Below are positions 1 through 8,448 of a stretch of 64,000 bases of DNA, one piece after another. The stretch's first letter is position 1; each line of letters opens with the position of its first letter. The position numbers were made by a program, and so were the translations under genes. Under the pieces are notes generated by a model. The model was given only the letters and a program-made list of their open reading frames with translations, was not told where the DNA came from and made no database searches. The DNA comes from Planctomycetota bacterium (GTDB taxonomy: Bacteria > Planctomycetota > UBA1135 > GCA-002686595): NCBI GenBank assembly GCA_016712565.1, contig JADJQU010000009.1, positions 186,001 through 250,000 of the forward strand. The letters are read 5' to 3'.

Positions 1-1
1 C

Positions 2-1588
2 CAGTCCCTCAAGGACGCGTCGCCGCGCACGCGCATGGTCGCCATCGGCGGTGCGTTGCTGGTGGCCGCGGTGATCGCCGTCTCGAGCTTCCTCGCCTCG
101 CGGCCCCACTTCGTGCTGCTGCATGCGAAGGTGGACGACACCGAGCGCGTGGCCGTCGAGAAGGCTCTGGCGGCCGCCAACATCCGCTATCGCATCAGTC
201 AACCGCCCGGCCCCTACGTGATCGACGTGGACGAGGCCCACTTCTACGAGGCCCAGAACGCGGTGGCCACCGCGGGTGCCATGCAGCGCGCCTCCTCGGG
301 CATCGACACGGGTGCCGGGGGCGCCAGCACGATCTTCATGACCGCCGCCGAACGCGCCCAGACCATGCAGAAGCGCGAATGGCAGGAGCTGGAGAACCAG
401 TTGGGCTGCCTGGACTTCGTCGCCTCGGCCAAGGTGACGACTTCGGTGGCCGACAACTCACCCCTGCGTGCGCGCAAGCCGGTGACCGTGTCCGTGACCC
501 TGGCCCTGCGCGGTCAAACGGACCTGACGCCGGAACAGGCCGAGAACGTGGCGCGCATCGTGCGCTACCGCTTCGACGTGCCCGCCGAGAACGTGGTGGT
601 CACCGACCAGCGCGGGCGCACGCTGTTCGCGGGCGAGGCCTCGGGCTCGAACCACGGCCTGCCGACGCTGGACCGCAGCGAGTACGCGCGGACCTACGAG
701 CACGCGTTGGAGACGAAGGCCAACGAAGCCATCAGCCGCGCCTACGGCCCCAACAAGGGCTACGTGACCCTGGCCAGCGAATGGGACTTCGACCTGCGCA
801 CGATCGAATCCGACGACGTGCAAGCCAAGGGCGCCCTGGTCGAGGACGAGAAGACCGAAACCGTGACCCCGGCGGGCTCGGCGGCGGCCGGCGCCGGCGG
901 CGCGGCGGGCACCGCTTCGAACATCGCCGTGGAGACTCCCCCGCAGCCCAACGGCACGCCGGGTACGGCCTCCCCCTCGACGCCGGCGGCCACCAGCACC
1001 GAACAACGGCGCCGCTACGAGACCGGTCGCACGAAGACGCGCACGGTGCACAGCACGCCCACCTTGGAGCGCCTGTCCGTCTCCCTGGTGCTCGACGAGA
1101 GCCTGGCGGCCAAGCGCGACGAAATTTCCAAGCTCGTCGAGGCCCTGGTGGGCTTCGAGGAGGCGCGCAAGGACGTGCTGCGGGTCAGCACCACGGCGAT
1201 CGCCGTGCCGGAGACCGTCGGCGCGGACGGCACCCCGGGCTCCGAGCCCGTGGCCATGAATGACGGCCCGTCCCCCACCATGAAGCTGCTCTTGGAGCAC
1301 GGCATCGAGTTCATGGCCGCGGCGGTCTTCCTGTTCATCGCCCTCAAGGCCCTCAAGGGCGCGCGACGCGGCTCTGGTTCTGGATCCGGCGCGCTCCAGC
1401 CGGCCGCGGCGGGCGCGGGTGCCCGGGGCGCGAGCGCGGGCGCAGAGGGCGACGAGATCGAAGCCGATCCCGAGCTCTTGGCCCGGGCCAAGGTCGAGGA
1501 ACTGGTGCGTTCCGACCCGCGCCGCGTCGGTGAGATCCTCTCCCGCTGGGCGACGGAAACCACCAAGACTGCAGGTTCGAGCCGATGA
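2..1588 (+). CDS. fliF: Flagellar MS-ring protein FliF (5' end outside window)
   Basis: FliF builds the inner-membrane MS ring on which the flagellar rotor and export gate assemble. The reading frame is open from base 2, before the first ATG at 35, so the true start lies upstream; about 528 residues are present. A membrane segment follows the ATG (VAIGGALLVAAVIAV). The periplasmic part keeps the FliF/SctJ-like stretch with AQNAVATAGAM, and a Pro/Ala/Gly-rich insert (about residues 290-330) comes before the second membrane segment (EFMAAAVFLFIALKALKG). The C-terminal tail (ELLARAKVEELVRSDPRRV) is the type that binds FliG. The stop overlaps the fliG start as ATGA, implying translational coupling. 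Confidence 0.95.
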   Translation, partial: QSLKDASPRTRMVAIGGALLVAAVIAVSSFLASRPHFVLLHAKVDDTERVAVEKALAAANIRYRISQPPGPYVIDVDEAHFYEAQNAVATAGAMQRASSGIDTGAGGASTIFMTAAERAQTMQKREWQELENQLGCLDFVASAKVTTSVADNSPLRARKPVTVSVTLALRGQTDLTPEQAENVARIVRYRFDVPAENVVVTDQRGRTLFAGEASGSNHGLPTLDRSEYARTYEHALETKANEAISRAYGPNKGYVTLASEWDFDLRTIESDDVQAKGALVEDEKTETVTPAGSAAAGAGGAAGTASNIAVETPPQPNGTPGTASPSTPAATSTEQRRRYETGRTKTRTVHSTPTLERLSVSLVLDESLAAKRDEISKLVEALVGFEEARKDVLRVSTTAIAVPETVGADGTPGSEPVAMNDGPSPTMKLLLEHGIEFMAAAVFLFIALKALKGARRGSGSGSGALQPAAAGAGARGASAGAEGDEIEADPELLARAKVEELVRSDPRRVGEILSRWATETTKTAGSSR

Positions 1589-2607
1589 GCGACCCCAACC
1601 AACGCAACGGGGCGGAACAGGTCGCCGCGTTCCTGCTGACCCTGGACAAGGACGGCGCCGCTTCCGTGCTGCGCCACCTCGATCCCACGGTGATCGTGGA
1701 GGTCGTCGAGGCCATGGGCGACGTGGACGCGGCTGCCCTGGCGCCCGACGGCGTGCGCGAGCTGTACAAGCGCATCGTGCTGGACCTGAAGCGGCCCGGC
1801 GGCGTGCGCCGTCGCTCGGCCCACGAGCTCAAGCAGATGATCGAGCAGACGCTCGGCCGCGAGCAGGCCGGCGCGGTGTTCGAGACCATCAACAAGCGCC
1901 TGCAGCAGGAGCGCCCCTTCCTGGCCCTCGAGAAGGAGCCCTCCCACGCCATCTCGGCCGTGCTGGCCGAGCAGTCCGATGCGGTCGTGGCCCTGGTGCT
2001 CGCGCACCTCGATCCCTCGCTCTCGGCGGACGTGCTCTCGAGCTTCCCTGCCGAGCGCGGCACGGAGATCGTGCGCCGCATGGCGACCCTGATCCCCCCG
2101 GGCATCGAGACCCTGCTGGCCATCGCCGACGACCTGCTGCCCCTGGTCCGGCAGTCGGCCAATGCGCCGATCCCCCTGGAGCGCTCCGTGCGCCTGCGCA
2201 CCGTCGCCGACATGCTCAACCGCACCAAGGGCGACACGGAAAAGGTCGTGCTGGAGAGCCTCGACGAACAGGACAGCGGCATGGTCAAGGAAATCCGCGA
2301 GTACATGTTCACCTGGGACGACCTGGCCACGGTGGAACGCCGCGCCATGCAGAAGATCCTGACCTCGGTGGACACGCGCACGCTGGCCATCGCCCTGAAG
2401 GGCTCGGGCAAGCGCGTCGAGGAGAACATCATCGGCAACCTGTCCGAACGGGTGCGCGTGATGATCGCCGACGAGCGCGAACTGGCCGGCCCCCTGCCCA
2501 TGGCCGAGGTGCAGAAGTCCAGGGACGAGATCATGAACGCGGTGCGCACCCTGATGGAGTCGGGCGAATTCCGCCCCTCGCGCGGAGGCGAAGAACTTGT
2601 CGCCTGA
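1585..2607 (+). CDS. fliG: Flagellar motor switch protein FliG
   Basis: FliG links the MS ring to the C ring and carries the charged C-terminal domain that meets the MotA stator. The product is 340 residues, the usual family length. The N-terminal domain has AAFLLTLDKDGAASVLRHLD and the middle/C-terminal domains contain REYMFTWDDLATVERRAMQ, a variant of the conserved EYMFVFEDI segment, followed by SGKRVEENIIGNLSER. It starts at an ATG within the fliF stop. The next gene begins 11 bases before the fliG stop, so fliF-G-H are tightly packed. Confidence 0.96.
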   Translation: MSDPNQRNGAEQVAAFLLTLDKDGAASVLRHLDPTVIVEVVEAMGDVDAAALAPDGVRELYKRIVLDLKRPGGVRRRSAHELKQMIEQTLGREQAGAVFETINKRLQQERPFLALEKEPSHAISAVLAEQSDAVVALVLAHLDPSLSADVLSSFPAERGTEIVRRMATLIPPGIETLLAIADDLLPLVRQSANAPIPLERSVRLRTVADMLNRTKGDTEKVVLESLDEQDSGMVKEIREYMFTWDDLATVERRAMQKILTSVDTRTLAIALKGSGKRVEENIIGNLSERVRVMIADERELAGPLPMAEVQKSRDEIMNAVRTLMESGEFRPSRGGEELVA

Positions 2608-3151
2608 ACCCGAGCGCCTGCACGCGGCGCCGCTCTCCGCGCGGATCGCCGAGGGCGGTCTGGACGACGCCCTGACGCGTCTTCTGGCCCGTCGCGAGCG
2701 CGAAGCCTGGCAGCGGGGCCTGCAAGCCGGCCGTTCCGCGGCCCTGCTCGAGGCCGTCCAGCAGCTGGACCTGGCCGCCGCCCGCTTCGATGCGGCCACG
2801 GTGGCCCGCGACGCCGCCCTGGCCGCCGACGTGGTGGACCTGGCCCTCGCCATCGGCTCCGAACTGGCCCGCTGCGAGATCCGCGCCGGCCGCCACGGCA
2901 TCGAGGCCATCGTGCGCGAGACCCTGGCCGCCTCCAACGTGGGCCGCGGAGCCTGCAAGGTGCACCTCTCCCCCAGCGATGCGGAACTGCTGGCCGCCGT
3001 TCCCTTCCGGGCGGCGACGGTGATCGAGTCCGACATCGACGTGCCCCCCGGCTCGGTTCAGGTGGAAACGCCCCAGGGCCTCCTGGTGCGCGACCTGGCC
3101 GCCGCCATCGCTTCCATCGGCGCCCGCCTGCGGGAGGAGATCCAAGCATGA
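2597..3151 (+). CDS. fliH: Flagellar export apparatus stator protein FliH
   Basis: FliH regulates the FliI ATPase and docks it to the export gate. The 184-residue product begins at a TTG inside the fliG end. It contains an Ala/Arg-rich helical region (REREAWQRGLQAGRSAALLEAV), which fits the GxxxG-bearing coiled region of FliH. The C-terminal half resembles the peripheral-stalk domain (IEAIVRETLAASNVG, KVHLSP, GSVQVETPQGLLVRDL). Sequence conservation in FliH is weak, so the call relies partly on its position between fliG and fliI. The TTG start is inferred from overlap and could be a few codons off. Confidence 0.85.
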   Translation: MSPEPERLHAAPLSARIAEGGLDDALTRLLARREREAWQRGLQAGRSAALLEAVQQLDLAAARFDAATVARDAALAADVVDLALAIGSELARCEIRAGRHGIEAIVRETLAASNVGRGACKVHLSPSDAELLAAVPFRAATVIESDIDVPPGSVQVETPQGLLVRDLAAAIASIGARLREEIQA

Positions 3152-4470
3152 TGTCCCTCGATCGAGCCCGCGCCGCGATCCGCGAAGGCGGCCGCCCCTT
3201 CTGGCGCGGACGCGTGGAACTCGTTTCCGGCGTCATGGTCGAGGCGGTCGGCGCACCGGCGGCCATCGGCGAGATGTGCCGGATCGAGCGCCCCGGCGGC
3301 GGCGGCGTGCTGGCCGAGGTGGTCGGCTTCCGCGGCTCCTCGACGCTCCTGATGCCCCACGGGGAGCTTTCGGGCATCGCCCCCAAGCAACCGGTCGTGG
3401 CCCTGGGTCGACAGTTCTCGGTGCCGGTCGGCGACGACCTCCACGGCCGCGTGCTCGACGGCTTCGGAGAGCCCCTCGACGGCCTGGGCCCGGTGCAGAC
3501 CCGCGAACTGCGGGGCGTGCGCTCCGCGGCCCCCCTGCCCATGTCCCGCCCGGCCATCGACGAACCCATGGCCACCGGCGTGCGCGCCATCGACGGCACC
3601 TGCCTCCTCGGCCGCGGCCAGCGCCTGGGCATCTTCGCCGGTTCCGGCGTGGGCAAGTCGTCCCTGCTGGCCCAGATCGCCCGCGGAACCGATGCCGACG
3701 CCATCGTGGTCGCCCTGGTGGGCGAGCGCGGTCGCGAGGTCAAGGGCTTCGTGGACGAGGTGCTCGACGCGGAAACGCGCGCCAAGTCCGTGGTCGTGGT
3801 GGCCACGTCCGATCGGCCGCCGATCGAGCGCTTCCTGGCCCCCTTCGTGGCCGTGACGATCGCCGAAGCCCAGCGTGATCGCGGCCGCAACGTGCTCCTG
3901 GTGATGGACTCGGTCACGCGCTTCGCCGCCGCCTCCCGGGAAATCGGCCTGGCCGCCGGCGAACCGCCCACGGTCCGCGGCTATCCGCCCAGCTTCTTCG
4001 CCACGGTGCCGAAGCTCGTCGAACGCATGGGCCGCACGGCCAAGGGCTCGATCACCGGCATCCTGACGGTGCTGCTGGACCAGGACGACCCCAACGATCC
4101 GGTGTCCGACACGCTGCGCGGGCTCCTGGACGGCCACGTGTACCTGTCGCGCGAGCTGGCAAGCCGCGGGCACTTCCCCGCCATCGATGTTCTGGCCAGC
4201 CTGTCGCGCTTGATGCACGGCGTCGCCGCCGGCGGCCACCGGCAGGCGGCGGGCCGGCTGCGGGAACTCCTGGCCGTGCACCGCGAGGGCCGCGATCTGG
4301 TGGAAATCGGCGCCTACAAGGCCGGCACCAACCCGCGCCTCGACGAAGCGCTCTCGCTGATGCCCGCCATCGACGCCTTCCTGCGCCAGCCGGTCGGCGA
4401 ACTCACGCCCCTGGAAACCACGGTGGCCCTGCTCGACAGGATCGCCGGGCGCGCCGGAGGCCGTCCGTGA
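3148..4470 (+). CDS. fliI: Flagellum-specific ATPase FliI
   Basis: FliI is the F1-like hexameric ATPase that unfolds and feeds export substrates at the cytoplasmic base of the flagellum. The 440-residue product has a beta-barrel N-terminal domain, Walker A GSGVGKSS at residues 165-172 (Lys170), Walker B LLVMD at 250-254, and the family-typical GERGREVKGF at about 192-201. The start ATGATG overlaps the fliH stop and the stop overlaps a GTG start of fliJ. Length and motifs are complete, with no sign of damage. Confidence 0.97.
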   Translation: MMSLDRARAAIREGGRPFWRGRVELVSGVMVEAVGAPAAIGEMCRIERPGGGGVLAEVVGFRGSSTLLMPHGELSGIAPKQPVVALGRQFSVPVGDDLHGRVLDGFGEPLDGLGPVQTRELRGVRSAAPLPMSRPAIDEPMATGVRAIDGTCLLGRGQRLGIFAGSGVGKSSLLAQIARGTDADAIVVALVGERGREVKGFVDEVLDAETRAKSVVVVATSDRPPIERFLAPFVAVTIAEAQRDRGRNVLLVMDSVTRFAAASREIGLAAGEPPTVRGYPPSFFATVPKLVERMGRTAKGSITGILTVLLDQDDPNDPVSDTLRGLLDGHVYLSRELASRGHFPAIDVLASLSRLMHGVAAGGHRQAAGRLRELLAVHREGRDLVEIGAYKAGTNPRLDEALSLMPAIDAFLRQPVGELTPLETTVALLDRIAGRAGGRP

Positions 4471-4961
4471 GCCGCTTCCAGTTCCGTCTGGGGCGCGTCC
4501 TGGGCGTGCGCCGGGTCGAGGAGGAAATCGCCCGCGGCGACTGGCTCGAAGCCGAGCACGCCGCCGGCCGGGCCGAGGAAACCGCCCGCCGAGCCCAACT
4601 CGCCGTCGAAGAGGCGCGTTCGCGGCTGGCGGCCCTGCAGTCGCGTCCGGAGTTGCAGGCGGCCGAAGTGCTCCTGGAACAGGACCAGCTGGACCGCCTG
4701 CGGGAACAGTGGGTCCAACGCACCATCCAGGCCAGCCGCCTGCGTCGGGACGCGGAACGCCTGCGCCAGGTGATGGCCGAGCGGCGGGTCCGGGTCAAGG
4801 GCCTGGAAACCCTGGAGGACCGCGCCCGGGGCCAATGGCGGGCCGAAAACGAGATCCGTGCCAACCAGGAACTCGACGAACGGGGGGATCGCAGGAACTC
4901 CTCGCCCTGGAATGCCGGAGTAGCCGATGAATCCCGCGCCACGCGCGGATCGTGGAACTGA
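4467..4961 (+). CDS. fliJ: Flagellar export chaperone FliJ
   Basis: FliJ is the coiled-coil stalk inside the FliI ring that couples ATPase to gate. The 164-residue product starts MSRFQFRLGRVLGVRRVEEE, the FliJ signature N-terminus, and continues as a long charged helix rich in Glu, Arg and Ala. The GTG start overlaps the fliI stop (GTGA). The last 30 or so residues are not helical-looking. They may be an extension or a sign of a late frameshift, but nothing nearby proves this. Confidence 0.85.
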   Translation: MSRFQFRLGRVLGVRRVEEEIARGDWLEAEHAAGRAEETARRAQLAVEEARSRLAALQSRPELQAAEVLLEQDQLDRLREQWVQRTIQASRLRRDAERLRQVMAERRVRVKGLETLEDRARGQWRAENEIRANQELDERGDRRNSSPWNAGVADESRATRGSWN

Positions 4962-4964
4962 ACC

Positions 4965-5876
4965 ATGAACAAGGTCGCAACCATCTCCCTGTCCGCCATC
5001 GGGCTGTCCGCGTTGTTCGCGGTGGCCTTCATCGGCTTCGCCAAGGTCAACGGAGCGCCGCTGCACACGCTGCCCGTGATCGGGTCCCTGTTCCCCGAGG
5101 AGGCCGGTGAACACGGCACGGACGAACACGGCACCGCCCCCGAGACGGCCCACGGCGAAACACCGCCGGCCGGCGATCCCCATGGAACGCCGGAGAGCGG
5201 CCACGGGACCGAGGCGCCGCACGGCGCCCAGCCCGCCCACGGCGACGAGCACGCCGCCGACCCGGCGGCGGGCCACGGGGAGACCGTCGCTGCCGCGGGG
5301 CACGGCGGGCACGAAGCGCCCCCCAAGCCCGACGTGGGTGTCCGGAACGTGCAGGCCGGCGTGTTCGGCATGCTCGACGGCGACGCGCTCTACGGGCAAG
5401 ACGAATTGCGCACCCTGGCCGATTCCCTGCGCGCCAAGAACCGCACCGCCGATCAGCGCCTCGCCGACCTCGATCGGCGCGAGGAGCTCCTGCAGGACCG
5501 CCTGACCGCCCTCGAAGAACGCCGACGCACGCTGGAGGACTTCGCCAAGCAGCTCGAGTCCCGCGAACGCGAGGTGGCCGCCCGCGAGGCCGAGGCCGGT
5601 CGCGACGACACCGTGGCCGAGGGCGGCGGGCTGCGGGCCCTTCCCGCGGGCGAGCTCGCCTCGTTCTTCGCCGAGGGCGAAACGGAAGTGCTCGTCCAGC
5701 GCCTGGCGGGCTTCACCGCCGCCGACACCGCCGAGATCCTGGCGCGCCTGACCCCGGCCCGCGCCAAGGAGCTGCTGGACGCCCTGCCCAGCGCTCGCTG
5801 GCGCGAATGCGCCGAGGCCTACGCCCTGGCCGTGCAGAAGGCCGCGCAGCCTCCCCCGCCCGCCCCGCAGCAGTAG
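4965..5876 (+). CDS. MotE-like stator/flagellar chaperone with His-rich linker
   Basis: The 303-residue product has one N-terminal membrane segment (residues about 7-26). A low-complexity stretch at 50-117 follows, with 11 histidines in HG/HGE-type units. Next is a strong coiled coil (about 148-212, LADLDRREELLQDRLTALEE) and a C-terminal domain (225-280) containing AADTAEILARLTPARAKELL. That C-terminal part resembles the MgtE_N-like domain of MotE/FlbB-type proteins, which support stator assembly in the periplasm. It lies three bases after fliJ. The His-rich linker is unusual for the family and would be periplasmic. MotE identity is inferred from architecture and position. Confidence 0.75.
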   Translation: MNKVATISLSAIGLSALFAVAFIGFAKVNGAPLHTLPVIGSLFPEEAGEHGTDEHGTAPETAHGETPPAGDPHGTPESGHGTEAPHGAQPAHGDEHAADPAAGHGETVAAAGHGGHEAPPKPDVGVRNVQAGVFGMLDGDALYGQDELRTLADSLRAKNRTADQRLADLDRREELLQDRLTALEERRRTLEDFAKQLESREREVAAREAEAGRDDTVAEGGGLRALPAGELASFFAEGETEVLVQRLAGFTAADTAEILARLTPARAKELLDALPSARWRECAEAYALAVQKAAQPPPPAPQQ

Positions 5877-6039
5877 GCGGCGCGGTCCCGCGCATCCCTG
5901 GCCGTCCCGGTCGGGGGATTCCCCCGGGTTCCAACCCTGGGAATCGCCGCTTCAGCGGGCCGCCGCGGGGGGTCGATAGTCGGACCAGCTCGGACGTCCC
6001 CCGTCCGCGCGCCCGGCCCCTCGTATCCCCGCCATCCCC

Positions 6040-6814
6040 ATGGACCTCTCGACCATTCTCGGTTTCGTGCTCGGACTCGGGCTCATCGCGTGGTCGATGA
6101 TGCACGGGGGCGGCTTGGCGGGCCTGGCGCTCTTCGTGCACGTGCCGGCCTTCATGGTCGTGTTCGGCGGCAGCCTCGCGGCGGTGATGATCCACTTCCG
6201 CATCGAGGACGTGAAGATGCTCGCGAAGGTGATGCTGCGCACCTTCCTCTACCCGATCCCGTCGCCCACGGCGGAGATCGATCGGATCATCGAGTACACC
6301 AACCTGGCGCGCAAGGAAGGCCTCCTGGCGCTGGAGTCGAAGCTGCGCGAGGTGGACGACAAGTTCTTCGCCAAGGGCATTCAGCTGGTGATCGACGGCT
6401 TCTCCGCGGAAACCGTGCGCGAGATCCTCGAAGTGGACGCCGAGGTCGAGAAGCAGCGCCACGCCAACGGCAAGAAGATGCTGGAGCAGTTCGGCACCGT
6501 TCGCACCGGCCTTCGGGATGGTGGAAACGCTGATCGGCCTGGTGCAGATGCTTTCCAACCTGTCCGACCCCTCCAAGATCGGCGCGGGCATGGCCGGCGC
6601 CCTCGTGGGCACGTTCTACGGCGCCTTCGCGGCCAACATGTTGTTCATGCCCATGGCGGGCAAGCTCGACGTGCGCGCCAAGCAGGAATACCTGCTGCGC
6701 GAGTTGATGATCGCCGGGATCATCGCCATCCAGTCCGGCGAGAAGCCCCAACTGATCCGCGAGAAGCTCAAGGGTTTCGTGGCCCCGGCGTTGCGCGAGT
6801 CCGTGGGGAGCTAG
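6040..6814 (+). CDS. motA: Flagellar stator protein MotA (frameshift at about 6499)
   Basis: MotA forms the proton- or sodium-driven stator ring with MotB. The N-terminal part (MDLSTILGFVLGLGLIAWSM, then VHVPAFMVVFGGSLAAVMI) is read from 6040. The conserved C-terminal part (GMVETLIGLVQMLSNL, GTFYGAFAANMLFMPMAGKL) lies one frame over and ends at 6814. Removing one G from acc-g-ttc at 6499 restores FGTFAPAFGMVETL, the family motif, and gives about 257 residues. The uncorrected frame runs through into motB, making a false MotA-MotB fusion. This is most likely a sequencing insertion; a real null mutation is possible. Confidence 0.9.
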
Positions 6815-6819
6815 GTCCC

Positions 6820-7527
6820 GTGGCCAAGAAACACGCCGAGGAACCGGGCGGTGGCGAAGGCTGGCTCGTCAGCTATTGCGACATGATCTCGCTGCTCGTG
6901 ACGTTCTTCCTGATGATGATGACGTTCTCCACGTCGTCGAAGGGCGACATCAAGAGCGCTGGCGTCGGCATCCTGAAGGGACGCGGCGGCGTGTTCCCCA
7001 ACTTGACCGGCTATCCCGCGGGAGATGCGCCTCCGGAGCCGATCCTCAACACCATCGCCAGCGCCCTCGAAGCCCAGCGCGGCGTGGGCGGGCTCGAAAA
7101 CGCGCTGGCCCTGACGCCCGAGTTGGACGGCCTGACAATCCAGTTCGGAGAGGACTGCTCCTTCCTGCCCGGCTCGGCGGAGCTGACGCCCAAGCTGCGC
7201 GAGATGCTGCAGTCGCTCGGCCGCGCCGTGCAGACCTACACCCACCTGATCGTGGTCGAGGGCCACACCGACGACCGCGTGCGCCCCACGGCCGACCATC
7301 CCGACGCCGAGGCCCTGAGCGCGGCCCGCGCCATCAGCGCCGCCCGCGTGCTGGTGGAGGCGGGGCGGCTGCCCCCGGACCTGCTGCAGATCGCCGGTCG
7401 CGGCAGCGAACGCCCGCGGCGCCCCAACGACACCGCCGTGGATCGCACGTGGAATCGCCGTGTGGAGGTGCGCCTCGTGGCGCTGGCCGCGCGCGGCGGC
7501 TCGGCCAATTTTGGAGCAGGCCGCTGA
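6820..7527 (+). CDS. motB: Flagellar stator protein MotB (first copy)
   Basis: MotB anchors the stator to peptidoglycan and carries the essential ion-binding Asp. The 235-residue product begins at a GTG five bases after motA. Its single membrane segment has WLVSYCDMISLLVTFF, with the ion-binding Asp at residue 21 and a Cys where Ala is usual. The C-terminal OmpA-like domain is canonical (VVEGHTDDRVRP, then LSAARAISAARVLVE). A second MotB-type gene follows directly, so the stator may be built from two different B subunits. Confidence 0.93.
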   Translation: MAKKHAEEPGGGEGWLVSYCDMISLLVTFFLMMMTFSTSSKGDIKSAGVGILKGRGGVFPNLTGYPAGDAPPEPILNTIASALEAQRGVGGLENALALTPELDGLTIQFGEDCSFLPGSAELTPKLREMLQSLGRAVQTYTHLIVVEGHTDDRVRPTADHPDAEALSAARAISAARVLVEAGRLPPDLLQIAGRGSERPRRPNDTAVDRTWNRRVEVRLVALAARGGSANFGAGR

Positions 7528-7537
7528 GGCACTGGAC

Positions 7538-8428
7538 ATGGCCGCCACCGAGCACGCCCACGGAACAGAGGCACCGCCGGACGCGGGCACGGACCACTCC
7601 CACGCCCCCCACGGGGCGGAGCACGCTCCGGCGTCCGCGGAAGGTCACGGGGGCCACGGGGAACACGGAGAGCACGGGGAACACGGGGCCAAGGGGGAAC
7701 ATGGAGGTCACGGGGGACACGGCGGCCACGGCGGCCACAAGGGGCACGACCACGAGCACGCTCACCACGGCCCGCCGCCCTGGCTGATTTCGTTCGGGGA
7801 CATGATGACCCTGTTCCTGTGCTTCTTCATCATCCTCGTGACCATGGCCCCCACCCAGGACGCGGGGCTCACGGCCGCGGGCCTCGGCCCCTTCGTGGTG
7901 GCCCTGGAATCCAGCGGAATGGGCGGCGCCCTCGAGGGCGAGAAGCAGTTGCAGCGCGTCAACATGTACCGCGAACGCTTCGGCCTGGAGCCCCTTTCGG
8001 ACGCCGAGTTCCTCGAAGGCCGCCTCGAGGTGCGCGACTCCCAGGAAATCGCCCAGTTGCTCAAGACCTCGCTGGTGCCCTTCGCCGAGATGCGCCAGCC
8101 CCTGGTGGCGCGCTTCGACTCCGATTCCGCCGAACTCACGGCCACGGCCAAGACCTATCTGGACGCGGTGGCCGAAACGCTGAGGCCCGGATACGGCCAG
8201 CTCCTGCTGCTGGAAGGCCGCGCCCTCGACGCCGGCCCGCGCTTCAGGAACTCCAACGCCTGGCTCGCCGTGGCCCGCTCCCAGGCGGTCAAGCGCTACC
8301 TGGTCGAGCAGCACGGCTTCGTGCCCCAACGCCTCGAGGCCCGCGCCTGGGCCACCGAGGATCCCTCCGATCCCAGCGAGCGTCGCTGCGTCGATGCCCG
8401 CCTCGTCGAACCCCTCCGCGATTCCTGA
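7538..8428 (+). CDS. Second MotB-like protein with His-rich N-terminus
   Basis: The 296-residue product starts at ATG 7538 (a GTG at 7460 is less likely because it overlaps motB). Residues 1-77 hold 21 histidines in HG/GEHG/GGHG units and precede the membrane segment, so this part should be cytoplasmic. The membrane segment PPWLISFGDMMTLFLCFFII keeps the stator Asp (residue 88). The C-terminal domain resembles OmpA, but the usual GHTDD is replaced by GRALD while the later Arg (LAVARSQAV) remains. It could be a partner of MotB in a mixed stator or a structural accessory. Peptidoglycan binding is uncertain. Confidence 0.82.
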   Translation: MAATEHAHGTEAPPDAGTDHSHAPHGAEHAPASAEGHGGHGEHGEHGEHGAKGEHGGHGGHGGHGGHKGHDHEHAHHGPPPWLISFGDMMTLFLCFFIILVTMAPTQDAGLTAAGLGPFVVALESSGMGGALEGEKQLQRVNMYRERFGLEPLSDAEFLEGRLEVRDSQEIAQLLKTSLVPFAEMRQPLVARFDSDSAELTATAKTYLDAVAETLRPGYGQLLLLEGRALDAGPRFRNSNAWLAVARSQAVKRYLVEQHGFVPQRLEARAWATEDPSDPSERRCVDARLVEPLRDS

Positions 8429-8448
8429 AACCACCAAGAGCCCCTCCC

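Noticed and set aside
1015..3971. Long open frames on the minus strand opposite fliF-fliI
   Set aside because: They are Arg/Ala/Ser-rich antisense shadows of conserved flagellar genes and have no domain or start context.
6040..7527. A 495-codon open frame that looks like a MotA-MotB fusion
   Set aside because: The middle of it is not MotA-like. The real MotA C-terminus is in another frame (6518-6814) and one inserted G explains the run-through; MotB has its own GTG start.
7625..7770. CRISPR-like or satellite repeat in GGCCACGG/GAACACGG units
   Set aside because: The units are codons of a His-Gly-rich protein segment in frame and lack spacers.
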